From the NCBI RefSeq assembly GCF_001894765.1, contig NZ_BCWV01000005.1, positions 341,982 to 405,981 of the forward strand: a stretch of 64,000 nt of DNA. The letters are read 5' to 3'. Position numbers and translations under genes: made by a program. Positions 1-7,601 of the stretch are shown piece after piece. How positions within the stretch are numbered: the stretch's first letter is position 1; the number at the start of each line of letters is the position of its first letter. This DNA is from Rhodococcoides corynebacterioides NBRC 14404 (GTDB lineage Bacteria > Actinomycetota > Actinomycetes > Mycobacteriales > Mycobacteriaceae). The notes beneath the pieces were generated by a model. The model made no database searches. It was not told the origin of the DNA and was given only the letters and a program-made list of their open reading frames with translations.

Positions 1-308
1 TCGATGCCGAACTCGCGCGCCGTCTCGTGGATGTAGTCGAGGATCGATGCCCCGTCGGCGATGGACTTCGCGTCACGCCAGGGCTTGAACTGGTAGCCGA
101 GTGTGTACATGTCGGAGTCCGACCGCACCCCCGGGTAGCGGAAGAGATCCCACGTGCCACCGATCGCCTGTCGCGCTTCCAGAATCGCCCAGGTCTTGTC
201 CGGGTGCTCGGTGGACAGGCGGTATCCCGCGCCGATGCCGGACAGTCCGGCTCCGACGACGACGACGTCGAGATGGCGGGCGTGGTCGCGCTCGGTGGAG
301 GAGGTCAT
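1..308 (-). CDS. MymA-like flavin-containing (Baeyer-Villiger type) monooxygenase, N-terminal part
   Basis: Only the first ~102 residues lie in the window; the gene runs off the left edge. An ATG at 308 opens a protein with a dinucleotide-binding GAGLSG motif at residues 19-24 after a hydrophobic strand, then [18 protein letters not shown], which is typical of FAD-dependent monooxygenases of the MymA/EthA class. These enzymes use FAD and NADPH to insert oxygen into ketones or to oxidise soft heteroatoms. The gene diverges from an AraC regulator of VirS type, the same arrangement as mymA/virS in M. tuberculosis, so control by that regulator is likely. The substrate cannot be told from the fragment. 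Confidence 0.85.
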   Translation of the reverse strand, partial: MTSSTERDHARHLDVVVVGAGLSGIGAGYRLSTEHPDKTWAILEARQAIGGTWDLFRYPGVRSDSDMYTLGYQFKPWRDAKSIADGASILDYIHETAREFGI

Positions 309-341
309 GGCGTCCAGTCTCCCGACTGCTCGTCACCGGCG

Positions 342-379
342 CTTGACTTCACGCGACAAGTCCTTGACTCTGTGCGACA
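342..379. promoter_or_regulatory. Two direct repeats, probable AraC-type operator
   Basis: CTTGACTTCACGCGACA at 342-358 and CTTGACTCTGTGCGACA at 363-379 agree at 13 of 17 positions with a 21-bp period, two turns of the helix. They fill the 70-bp gap between the divergent monooxygenase and AraC genes, and the second copy touches the regulator's start codon. Tandem same-face repeats are the usual binding pattern of AraC-family dimers. The role as operator is inferred. Confidence 0.6.
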
Positions 380-1386
380 TGCCCGCCATCCGATCGGCCG
401 GACTTCGCGGGTTCCGCGCCGCGGTCGCGGAACTCGGCGGCGACGCCGAGGCCTTCGCGCGCGCCGCCGGCCTGCCGGTGGCCGCCCTCGACGCCGACGA
501 CCTGCTGGTCGAGGACGTCGCGATGGCCGCCACCCTCGACGTGGCGGCGACTGCACTGCGGTGCCCCGACCTGGGACTGCGCATCGCCCGCCGACAGGAC
601 CTCGGAATGCTGGGTCCGCTCGCCCTGGCCATCCAGAACTCGTCCACCGTCGGCGAGGCGCTCGAGTGCACCGAGCGGTACCTCTTCGTGCACGCGCAAT
701 CCCTCTTCCTCGCCGTGGAGGAGGATCCCTACGGCGTCCCGGGGGTGGTGGCCCTGCGCTACGGCACGAAGCCGGGCGTGATCGCGCCGATCCAGGGCAC
801 CGATCTCGGACTGGGCTTCCTGCACCGCGCGACCGTCGCCCTCGTCGGCGGTCCCTACGGGCTGCGGTCGGTGGAACTGCCGTACGACCCGCCCGCTCCC
901 CTCGAGGTCTACGAGCGGTTCTTCGGTGTCGCCGTCCGCCCCGGCCGAGCCGCGGCGCTGTTGCGGATACCGGCCACCCTGGCCGCACGACCGCTGCACG
1001 GCGGCGACGACGCGCTGCGCCGCCTGGCGTTGGCGTTCCTCGCACAGTCCGGTCCGGGCGGGGGCCCCGAGGTCTCCCCGCGCGTCCGCGCCATCGTCGG
1101 CCAATCCCTCGGCACCGGTGTACCGACCGTGTCGGGCGCCGCGCACCTGCTCTCGATGCACCCGCGGACCCTCCAACGTCGACTGGCCGACGAGGGCACG
1201 TCGTTCGGAGCGATCCTCGACGACGCGCGACGGGACGAGGCGCGGCGCTACCTCACCACCACCGACCTGCCGATGACGCAGATCGCCGCCGCCGTCGGGC
1301 TGGCCGAGCAGTCGACCTTCACCCGAGCCTGCCGCCGCTGGTGGGGCCGGACGCCGACGGACGTGCGACGGCGCGGCGCGCCCTGA
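379..1386 (+). CDS. AraC-family transcriptional regulator, VirS-like
   Basis: This is a 335-residue regulator. The N-terminal two thirds resemble the arabinose-binding-type sensor domain found in VirS/OruR-like AraC proteins. The C-terminal ~100 residues form the double helix-turn-helix: first helix pair about residues 252-272 (AAHLLSMHPRTLQRRL), second about 299-323 (MTQIAAAVGLAEQSTFTRACR). The frame stays open upstream, but the ATG at 379 gives the normal family length and begins right after the operator-like repeats. It is divergent from a MymA-like monooxygenase and probably activates it and controls itself. In M. tuberculosis VirS governs the mymA operon; the inducer here is unknown. Confidence 0.85.
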   Translation: MPAIRSAGLRGFRAAVAELGGDAEAFARAAGLPVAALDADDLLVEDVAMAATLDVAATALRCPDLGLRIARRQDLGMLGPLALAIQNSSTVGEALECTERYLFVHAQSLFLAVEEDPYGVPGVVALRYGTKPGVIAPIQGTDLGLGFLHRATVALVGGPYGLRSVELPYDPPAPLEVYERFFGVAVRPGRAAALLRIPATLAARPLHGGDDALRRLALAFLAQSGPGGGPEVSPRVRAIVGQSLGTGVPTVSGAAHLLSMHPRTLQRRLADEGTSFGAILDDARRDEARRYLTTTDLPMTQIAAAVGLAEQSTFTRACRRWWGRTPTDVRRRGAP

Positions 1387-1411
1387 CGGGCACGGCGCGG
1401 CGCGCCCTGAC
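1368..1411 (+). repeat. Tandem 20-bp duplication across the regulator stop codon
   Basis: ACGGCGCGGCGCGCCCTGAC occurs at 1368-1387 and again at 1392-1411 (24-bp period). The first copy holds the last codons and the TGA of the AraC gene; the second lies in the short convergent gap. It looks like a local slippage duplication. Confidence 0.7.
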
Positions 1412-1416
1412 TCGGA

Positions 1417-2094
1417 TCAGCCGAACTCGGTCGACGACACGTCGGTCTCGTCTCCGGTGATGGCGGCGACGATGCGGTCGGCCACCACGTCGGGGTCCAG
1501 ACCCTCCGGCATCCGCGGCGCCTCGCCGGCCACCGGACGCGTCGCGAGGCCGGTCTCGGTGTGCGGCGGTCGGACGTCCACGATGCGAATCTTCCGCCGT
1601 CGGGCTTCCGGACGCGCCGCCGCGAGGAACGCGCCGATCCCTGCCTTCGACGCGCTGTACGCGGCCATGCCTCCGACGGGCTTCTCGGCCACGACGGCAC
1701 CGAGATTGACCACCACGCCGCCGTCCCCCACTGCGCCGAGCGCGGCTCGGACCAGCCGCAGCGGCGCGAGGAGATTGACCAGCAGCAGGTCGTCGACGGT
1801 GTCGTCGTCGACCTCGGCCGCCGGGCCGAAGGCGACCACACCGGACGCGATCACCACCCCGTCGAGACGGCCGGCCTGCTCGGCGGCCTCGGCAACGAAC
1901 CGTCCCGGCACGGTGGGGTCGATCAGGTCGCCCGCGAGCACGTGCGCCTCGGTGCCGCCCACCTCGGCGAGCCGGTCGGCGTCGCGGCCGGCCAGGGACA
2001 CGGACGCGCCCGCCTCGACCAAGCGACGGGCGATGCGCGACCCGAGCGCGCCGGAGGCGCCCACGACCAGGAAGTGCTTGCCGTTCGGATCCAT
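1417..2094 (-). CDS. Short-chain dehydrogenase/reductase family protein
   Basis: This 225-residue Rossmann protein has the GASGALG nucleotide-binding motif at residues 12-18 and the YSASK box (Tyr146, Lys150). The position 13 residues before the Tyr, normally the catalytic Ser, is Ala133 in the stretch VNLGAVVAEK, so catalysis may be weak, altered or substrate-assisted. The start ATG lies one base after the stop of the upstream F420-type oxidoreductase, so the two are probably translated from one message. Function is otherwise unassigned; NAD(P)-dependent oxidation or reduction of a hydroxyl/keto group is the family role. Confidence 0.75.
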   Translation of the reverse strand: MDPNGKHFLVVGASGALGSRIARRLVEAGASVSLAGRDADRLAEVGGTEAHVLAGDLIDPTVPGRFVAEAAEQAGRLDGVVIASGVVAFGPAAEVDDDTVDDLLLVNLLAPLRLVRAALGAVGDGGVVVNLGAVVAEKPVGGMAAYSASKAGIGAFLAAARPEARRRKIRIVDVRPPHTETGLATRPVAGEAPRMPEGLDPDVVADRIVAAITGDETDVSSTEFG

Positions 2095-2095
2095 G

Positions 2096-2971
2096 TCAGT
2101 TCCCCATCTCGGCGAGCGGCGTCACGGCGGCGGCCGTCGCGGCGCGGGCCCACGCGGCGGGGTCGTCCCCGTGCGGGTTCAGACAGACCGTGTCGATGCC
2201 CATCGCGGCGTAGGTCTCCATCTCCCGAAGGAATCCGTCACGGTCGGCGACGGGGTCGAGCGAGGAGATGATGGTCTTCTCGATCTCGTCGGGGTTTCGG
2301 CCCTCCCGCTCGCAGTGCTCCCGGAGCACGGCGAGCTTGTGGGCGACGGTGTCGCTGTCCGCCGCGAACAGGTTGCAGAGCGAGGCGTAGCGCGCGACGA
2401 ACGCGAGGGTCTTCTTCTCCCCCGACCCGCCCACCATGATCGGCGGAGCCGGTGCCTGCAGCGGTCGGGGTTCGCAGATGGTCTCCTCGAGCGAGTAGTG
2501 CGTGCCGCGGTACGGACCGTCGTCGTCGCTCCACATCTGTCGAACGATCTGCAGGGTCTCCTCGAGCCGCTCGAACCGCTCCTTCATCGCTGGGAACGGG
2601 ACGCCGAGGCCCTTGTGCTCGCGCTCGTACCAGGCGGCGCCGATGCCGAGCATCGCGCGGCCGCCCGAGAGCACGTCCAGCGTGGTGACGGTCTTCGCGA
2701 GCAACCCGGGATGCCGGTACGTCACTCCCGTCACCAGCAGGCCGAGCCGGATCGACTCGGTCCGGCCGGCGAGGAACCCCAGGCCGGTGTAGCCCTCGAG
2801 CATCGGGTCCTGCGCGGTGGCGAGGTTCTCCATCTGGAACCAGTGATCCATGAGCGTGAAGAGCGTGCACCCGCCGTCCTCGGCGGCGCGGGCGGTGTCC
2901 GACAGCAGAGTCGCCGTGGCGGCCGCACCGCCCGGGTAGGAGAAGTAGGGGTAGTGGACGGCGAGTTGCAC
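2096..2971 (-). CDS. LLM-class F420-dependent oxidoreductase
   Basis: The protein has 291 residues and a luciferase-like TIM-barrel sequence: N-terminal hydrophobic strand, DHWFQMENL, SIRLGLLVTGVTYRHPGLLAK, GRAMLGIGAAWYEREH and a PPIMVGGSGEKKTL segment typical of the F420-using branch in mycobacteria and rhodococci. Members transfer hydride between the deazaflavin F420 and a small organic substrate. It is the first gene of a two-gene leftward unit with the SDR, one base apart. The 176 bp upstream is shared with the divergent ndh. Substrate unknown. Assignment of cofactor F420 rather than FMN is by sequence resemblance only. Confidence 0.8.
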   Translation of the reverse strand: MQLAVHYPYFSYPGGAAATATLLSDTARAAEDGGCTLFTLMDHWFQMENLATAQDPMLEGYTGLGFLAGRTESIRLGLLVTGVTYRHPGLLAKTVTTLDVLSGGRAMLGIGAAWYEREHKGLGVPFPAMKERFERLEETLQIVRQMWSDDDGPYRGTHYSLEETICEPRPLQAPAPPIMVGGSGEKKTLAFVARYASLCNLFAADSDTVAHKLAVLREHCEREGRNPDEIEKTIISSLDPVADRDGFLREMETYAAMGIDTVCLNPHGDDPAAWARAATAAAVTPLAEMGN

Positions 2972-3147
2972 GGCCGATCCTCTCGTCAGGCGGTCACCGA
3001 GTGTGCCCGGTCACCGATGCTTCGGTCACACCGGAGCGTACGGACGAGTCGGATCGGGAACCCCCTCGTCGGGCTCGCGTGAACCCTGTCGGCACGGAAG
3101 ACTAGCGTTGAGCCGTACACCGGACCTTTTTTCTAGGAGCGATACAC

Positions 3148-4662
3148 ATGAGCGAGACGATCGAGAAGAAGCGCCACCACGTCGTCGTCATCGGTTCCGG
3201 CTTCGGTGGCCTGTTCGGCACGCAGGCGCTCAAGCGCGCCGACGTCGACGTCACGCTCATCGCCCGCACCACTCACCACCTGTTCCAGCCCCTGTTGTAC
3301 CAGGTGGCCACCGGAATCCTGTCCGTCGGCGAGATCGCCCCGGCCACCCGCGTCATCCTGCGCAAGCAGAAGAACGCCGAGGTGCTGATGGGTGACGTCG
3401 AGCGCATCGATCTGTCGAACAACACCGTCACGTCGCGGCTGCTGGAGCGGGAGACGGTGACCCACTTCGACAGCCTGATCGTCGCGGCCGGCGCGCAGCA
3501 GTCGTACTTCGGCAACGATCACTTCGCCGAGTTCGCCCCCGGCATGAAGACCATCGACGACGCTCTGGAGCTGCGTGGCCGCATTCTCGGTGCGTTCGAG
3601 CAGGCCGAGCTGTCCTCCGATCCCGCCGAGCGGGAACGTCTCATGACGTTCGTCGTGGTCGGCGCCGGCCCCACCGGTGTGGAGCTCGCGGGTCAGATCT
3701 CCGAGCTCGCCACCCGCACGCTCGACGGCGCGTTCCGCAACATCGACGCGCGCGACGCCAAGGTGGTCCTCCTCGACGCCGCTCCCGCCGTGCTGCCGCC
3801 GATGGGCAAGAAGCTGGGCGAGAAGGCCGCGAACCGCCTCCGCAAGCTCGGCGTGGACATCCAGCTGAACGCGATGGTCACCGGGGTCGACAACGACGGC
3901 ATCACCGTCAAGGACAAGGACGGCAGCGAGCGCCGCATCGAGGCGCAGTGCAAGGTCTGGTCGGCCGGCGTGCAGGCGAGCCCGCTCGGGAAGCAGCTCG
4001 CCGAGCAGTCCGACGGCACGGAGGTCGACCGCGCCGGCCGCGTGATCGTCGAGCCCGATCTCACGGTCAAGGGCCACCCGAACGTCTTCGTCGTGGGCGA
4101 CATGATGTCCGTGCCGGACGTCCCGGGCATGGCGCAGGGTGCCATCCAGGGCGCGCGCTACGCCGCCAAGGCGATCAAGGCGGGCCTCGACGGGCAGGAG
4201 CCGAGCAAGCGCAAGCCGTTCTCCTACTTCGACAAGGGCTCGATGGCCACCGTGTCGCGCTTCAGCGCGGTCTGCAAGGTGGGCAAGCTCGAGTTCGGCG
4301 GCTTCATCGCCTGGGTTGCCTGGCTCGGCCTGCACCTGTTCTACCAGGTGGGATACCGCAATCGGCTCACCACGGTCATCTCGTGGTTCGTGACGTTCCT
4401 CGGCCGCGGACGCGCTCAGATGGCGTCCACGGAACAGCAGGTGTTCGCGCGCCTCGCCATCGAGCAGCTCAACTCGCTGGAGAAGGAGAACCGCATCGAC
4501 GACGCGGCCCTCCCCACGCGCACCATCGACGCCAACTCCGCGGCGGGACGTCGGGATGCCAAGGCCGATGCCGATTCCGAGGGCCGACGCAAGCAGGTCG
4601 ACAGCACGGAGAAGCGCGCAGCGTCCGGGGCGTCCCCGACCAGCGCCGAACGCGCGGGCTGA
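3148..4662 (+). CDS. ndh: Type II NADH dehydrogenase (non-proton-pumping NADH:menaquinone oxidoreductase)
   Basis: The enzyme feeds NADH electrons into the menaquinone pool at the inner face of the membrane without pumping protons. The 504-residue sequence shows the FAD motif GSGFGG at residues 16-21, a quinone-site-like segment HHLFQPLLYQVATG, the NADH motif GAGPTG near residues 172-177 and VFVVGDMM before the C-terminal membrane-associating region (FIAWVAWLGLHLFYQVGYRNR). A charged, probably disordered tail of about 45 residues makes it longer than most mycobacterial Ndh. The start has an AGGAG ribosome site at 3135. It sits alone between divergent and convergent neighbours. Confidence 0.95.
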   Translation: MSETIEKKRHHVVVIGSGFGGLFGTQALKRADVDVTLIARTTHHLFQPLLYQVATGILSVGEIAPATRVILRKQKNAEVLMGDVERIDLSNNTVTSRLLERETVTHFDSLIVAAGAQQSYFGNDHFAEFAPGMKTIDDALELRGRILGAFEQAELSSDPAERERLMTFVVVGAGPTGVELAGQISELATRTLDGAFRNIDARDAKVVLLDAAPAVLPPMGKKLGEKAANRLRKLGVDIQLNAMVTGVDNDGITVKDKDGSERRIEAQCKVWSAGVQASPLGKQLAEQSDGTEVDRAGRVIVEPDLTVKGHPNVFVVGDMMSVPDVPGMAQGAIQGARYAAKAIKAGLDGQEPSKRKPFSYFDKGSMATVSRFSAVCKVGKLEFGGFIAWVAWLGLHLFYQVGYRNRLTTVISWFVTFLGRGRAQMASTEQQVFARLAIEQLNSLEKENRIDDAALPTRTIDANSAAGRRDAKADADSEGRRKQVDSTEKRAASGASPTSAERAG

Positions 4663-4676
4663 CCGGGGACGGGTGA

Positions 4677-5132
4677 TCAGCGCCCGATGCTGCCCGTGTC
4701 GGCGATGTTCTGCAGGCGGACCTGACCGCGCGCGATCGGGCGGCTCTGCTCGTCGGTGATGGTGACGAGCCAGAGCTGTTGCGTGCGCCCTCGGTGGATC
4801 GGGGTGGCCTCACCGGTCAGAGTCCCCTCCCGCGCGGCGCGGAGGAAGTCCGTGGAGTTGGACACTCCCACCACGTGACCCTGCTCGAACCACAGGCCGG
4901 CCCCGGTGCTGGCCAGCGATTCCACGACGGCGCAGTGGACTCCGCCGTGCACGATGCCGAAAGGCTGGAGCAGTTCCGGTCGCACCTCGTACGTCGCCGT
5001 CACTCGGTCGGGGCCCAGGTGGGCGAAGCGCAGTCCCAGCAGCTTGCCGAAACCGGTGTCGAGCAGAGCAGCCATGTCCGGGCTCACGCCGTCGTGCGAC
5101 GAGCGGGGAGCATCGGGGTCGGTGGGGGTCAT
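4677..5132 (-). CDS. PaaI/hotdog-fold thioesterase
   Basis: The protein is about 151 residues from the ATG at 5132; an in-frame TTG at 5144 would add four. It carries the hotdog motif LQPFGIVHGGVHCAVVES, whose HGG turn and helix are the acyl-CoA thioesterase core, followed by GTLTGEATPIHRGRTQQLW. Such enzymes hydrolyse aromatic or medium-chain acyl-CoA. It is convergent with ndh, ending 14 bp from it. An IdeR-like box at 5270-5288 and a strong hairpin at 5169-5206 lie upstream, so expression may respond to iron or be insulated by the hairpin. Substrate not determinable. Confidence 0.8.
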   Translation of the reverse strand: MTPTDPDAPRSSHDGVSPDMAALLDTGFGKLLGLRFAHLGPDRVTATYEVRPELLQPFGIVHGGVHCAVVESLASTGAGLWFEQGHVVGVSNSTDFLRAAREGTLTGEATPIHRGRTQQLWLVTITDEQSRPIARGQVRLQNIADTGSIGR

Positions 5133-5168
5133 CGGCTCAGTCAATCAACCGTGGTGTAGCGGATGCAC

Positions 5169-5206
5169 GGTGGGCCTCGCGAACGTCACTGTTCGCGAGG
5201 CCCACC
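5169..5206 (-). terminator. Perfect 16-bp inverted repeat, likely intrinsic terminator
   Basis: GGTGGGCCTCGCGAAC (5169-5184) pairs perfectly with 5191-5206 around the loop GTCACT. There is no U tract, as is usual for actinobacterial terminators. It would stop leftward transcripts from the FhuF-like gene or from a start near the IdeR-like box at 5270. Confidence 0.7.
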
Positions 5207-5269
5207 GGGGCGCGGACCGGGTGTCACTGCAGCCCTCAGGACTCCGCTCGATCCGACGTGTCGAACTAT

Positions 5270-5288
5270 ATAGGACAGGCTGCCCTAA
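5270..5288 (-). promoter_or_regulatory. IdeR/DtxR-type iron box (third, weaker copy)
   Basis: Read leftwards the site is TTAGGGCAGCCTGTCCTAT, 14 of 19 matches to TTAGGTTAGGCTAACCTAA and a good dyad in itself (7 of 9 half-site pairs). It overlaps the stop codon of the FhuF-like gene, and a TATATA (5267-5272) that could act as a -10 abuts it. It would control leftward transcription toward the hairpin at 5169-5206 and the thioesterase gene. Binding is inferred. Confidence 0.45.
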
Positions 5289-5977
5289 GTCATGCGTATC
5301 GATCCGGTCCGCACCGGGATACCGATGTCCGTGAACGCGTCGAGCAGCAGCTGACCGCGGCGCCACCCCACCTCGGGGTCGACGGCGCCCAGGTGCGGAA
5401 CCCGCACCGACGCGCCCAGCACGGAGTCACCGACGATGCGGCCGACGGCGTCCGCGTCGATCGGGCCGCGCGTCGACAACCCGCGCGTCACCACGTCCAG
5501 GGATCGCGAGGCGCGGTGCGCCGTCCAGGCCGCGAGCGACCGTTCGCACGGCAGGGACACCACCCCGGCACGCCCCGCGGGTGAGCCGGTGTCGCGCAGC
5601 ACGACGTCCCACACCCCGACCCAGTCGATACCGCAATCGCTGTCGACGTGGACCCAGAGGTTCTCCGGACCCGGGTCCCACACCCGACCGACGCCGACGA
5701 AGGACGCCGCGACCCGACCGACCACACAGTGGACGAGATCGGCGGCGACTCCGAGTACGGCCTGCGCCGGGTCGCCGCGGTCCGCCATCGCCCTGGCCTG
5801 CAGGGCGGCGAAGCGGCCCGACGACTCGCCGGCTGTCAACGCCCACCATCGGCGCTTGGTCTGGTGACGCATGTCGGCCACCGCGTACACCCGAGGAGCG
5901 ACGGGGTCGAGGTCACGCAGCCACGACATGGCCCGATCGAACTCCCCCGCCACTCCGACCTCGTCGACGACGGTCAT
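5285..5977 (-). CDS. Putative siderophore/iron-reductase-like protein (FhuF-like, no Cys cluster)
   Basis: I do not firmly recognise this 230-residue cytoplasmic protein. The central part (VGVAADLVHCVVGRVAASFVG followed by ENLWVHVDSD) resembles the first part of FhuF-type ferric-siderophore reductases and IucA/IucC-associated proteins. The C-terminal Cys-Cys-x10-Cys-x2-Cys [2Fe-2S] cluster of FhuF is absent; the tail ends RTGSIRMT. An iron role is supported by context: an excellent IdeR box 22 bp before its ATG and a divergent iron-siderophore ABC importer. It could help release iron from, or hydrolyse, the imported chelate, but the reaction is unknown. Confidence 0.6.
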   Translation of the reverse strand: MTVVDEVGVAGEFDRAMSWLRDLDPVAPRVYAVADMRHQTKRRWWALTAGESSGRFAALQARAMADRGDPAQAVLGVAADLVHCVVGRVAASFVGVGRVWDPGPENLWVHVDSDCGIDWVGVWDVVLRDTGSPAGRAGVVSLPCERSLAAWTAHRASRSLDVVTRGLSTRGPIDADAVGRIVGDSVLGASVRVPHLGAVDPEVGWRRGQLLLDAFTDIGIPVRTGSIRMT

Positions 5978-5998
5978 CGCCCACCTCCGTTCGTGAAT

Positions 5999-6017
5999 TG
6001 AGGTAAGCCTAACCTGA
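5999..6017 (-). promoter_or_regulatory. IdeR/DtxR iron box upstream of the FhuF-like gene
   Basis: TGAGGTAAGCCTAACCTGA matches the 19-bp DtxR/IdeR consensus at 16 of 19 positions. It lies 22 bp upstream of the leftward start codon. IdeR-Fe2+ is known to repress such promoters when iron is sufficient. Confidence 0.85.
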
Positions 6018-6086
6018 CGACCGATGCTCCAATGGGGTGGGACCCGTCACAGACCCGAGACGGCCGTCGAGGGCGATGCGCAGGAC

Positions 6087-6105
6087 TATGGTTAGGCTTG
6101 CGTAA
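6087..6105 (+). promoter_or_regulatory. IdeR/DtxR iron box upstream of the siderophore importer
   Basis: TATGGTTAGGCTTGCGTAA matches the DtxR/IdeR consensus at 14 of 19 positions with an intact core GGTTAGGCT. It is 48 bp before the GTG start of the RDD-FecCD gene and contains a possible -10 (TATGGT). It points to iron-repressed transcription of the three-gene importer. Confidence 0.75.
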
Positions 6106-6152
6106 CCCCGATCCGCGACCGCGCGTCACCCGACCGACGACCAGGAGGCACC

Positions 6153-7601
6153 GTGTCCGAGCGCACCGCTCGCGTCTCGACGCTGCCCTCCGATCGTGAC
6201 TACGCCACCCTCGACCGTCGGCCGCCCGGGCCCGCGCCACGGCTGCTCGCGATCGCCGTCGACGTCGCCCTGCCCGCCCTTCCCCTGTTCATCGGCGCCG
6301 TCGTCGTCCGCTCGCTGACCGACGCCAACGGTGGAGGCGAGATCGACCGGGCCGTGTTCGCGTCGCTCGCGATGCTGAGCGCCGTCGGCATCGCCTGGTG
6401 GAACCGCGGCCTCCGGGACGGACGGGCCGGACAGAGCGTCGGCAAGACCATGGCCGGACTCGTTCTCCGCGACCGAGACCATCACGGCGCCATCGGCACT
6501 CGCGCGGCCTTCCGCCGCGACGGACGCGCGGCGGAGGTGGTCCGCGCGGAGGTCGCGGTCGCCGACGGCTTCACCGCGATCCCGCCCGACACCTCGTCCG
6601 CCGCGACGCGGCGACGCCGCACGGGCGGGCTGCTCGTCCTCGCGGTCGCGCTGGTGCTGGTGATCGCCATGTCCATCGCCGTCGGCGCCCGCCCACTGAC
6701 CTTCGCCGAGATCGCACACGCCCTGGTCGGCTCGACCGGGACGGACACCGACGTGATCGTGCGGTCGCTCCGTCTGCCGCGCACGGCACTCGGTCTGCTG
6801 GTCGGCATCGCCCTGGGCGTCGCGGGAGCCCTGATCCAGGGCCACACCCGCAACCCTCTCGCCGACGCGGGACTGCTCGGACTCAACGCGGGCGCGGCGT
6901 TCTTCGTCGTGATGGCCATCTACCTCGTCGGCATCACCTCCCCCGGCGGGTACCTCTGGTTCGCCTTCGCCGGCGCCGCCCTCGCGAGCGTCGTGGTGTT
7001 CGGCAGCGCATCCATCGGCGGTGGTCGGGCCAATCCCCTGTCCCTGGCGCTCGCGGGTGCCGCCGTGGCGTTCTTCCTGCAGGCGCTGACCAACGCGGTG
7101 GTTCTGCTCGATCAGGCGACGCTCGACAGCTACCGCTTCTGGATCGTCGGGTCCGTCTCGGGCCGCGGTATCGACATCTTCTGGACGGTGCTCCCGTTCG
7201 TCCTCGCCGGACTGGTCGTCGCCGCGGCCGGGTCGCCGGCGCTGAACACCATCGGACTCGGCGACGACGTCGCCCGCTCCCTCGGCACGAACATCGCGCT
7301 GACCCGGACCGCGGGCATCGTCGCGATCACCCTGCTCACCGGCGCCGCCACCGCGGCCTGCGGACCCATCGCCTTCGTCGGCCTGGTGGTCCCGCACATC
7401 GCGCGATCCATCGTCGGACCCGACTACCGCTGGATCGTGCCCTTCTCCGGCGCACTGGGCGGGTTGCTGCTCCTCGTCGCCGACGTCGTCGGGCGTGTCG
7501 TCGTGCGTCCCGGCGAACTCCAGGTCGGCATCGTGCTCGCCCTGATCGGCGGGCCGTTCTTCATCGCCCTCGTCCGGCGCCGGAAGCTGGTGGCGCTGTG
7601 A
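6153..7601 (+). CDS. Iron-siderophore ABC permease (FecCD family) with N-terminal RDD domain
   Basis: This protein of 482 residues is about 150 longer than a normal FecCD permease. Residues ~25-110 form an RDD-type membrane domain (PRLLAIAVDVALPALPLF, second membrane segment, then GRAGQSVGKTMAGLVLRD). A linker leads to a complete FecCD permease from about residue 155, with LRLPRTALGLLVGIALGVAG, NPLADAGLLGLNAGAAF and the cytoplasmic ATPase-contact loop CGPIAFVGLVVPHIAR. It forms the membrane channel with the next gene and is powered by the third. The GTG start has an AGGAGG site at 6143. The fusion is unusual; the RDD part might gate or sense, which is inference. Confidence 0.88.
   Translation: MSERTARVSTLPSDRDYATLDRRPPGPAPRLLAIAVDVALPALPLFIGAVVVRSLTDANGGGEIDRAVFASLAMLSAVGIAWWNRGLRDGRAGQSVGKTMAGLVLRDRDHHGAIGTRAAFRRDGRAAEVVRAEVAVADGFTAIPPDTSSAATRRRRTGGLLVLAVALVLVIAMSIAVGARPLTFAEIAHALVGSTGTDTDVIVRSLRLPRTALGLLVGIALGVAGALIQGHTRNPLADAGLLGLNAGAAFFVVMAIYLVGITSPGGYLWFAFAGAALASVVVFGSASIGGGRANPLSLALAGAAVAFFLQALTNAVVLLDQATLDSYRFWIVGSVSGRGIDIFWTVLPFVLAGLVVAAAGSPALNTIGLGDDVARSLGTNIALTRTAGIVAITLLTGAATAACGPIAFVGLVVPHIARSIVGPDYRWIVPFSGALGGLLLLVADVVGRVVVRPGELQVGIVLALIGGPFFIALVRRRKLVAL

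Noticed and set aside
154..378. Upstream extension of the AraC regulator to an ATG at 154
   Set aside because: The extension overlaps the monooxygenase coding region and the operator-like repeats and has no family similarity; ATG 379 gives the normal length.
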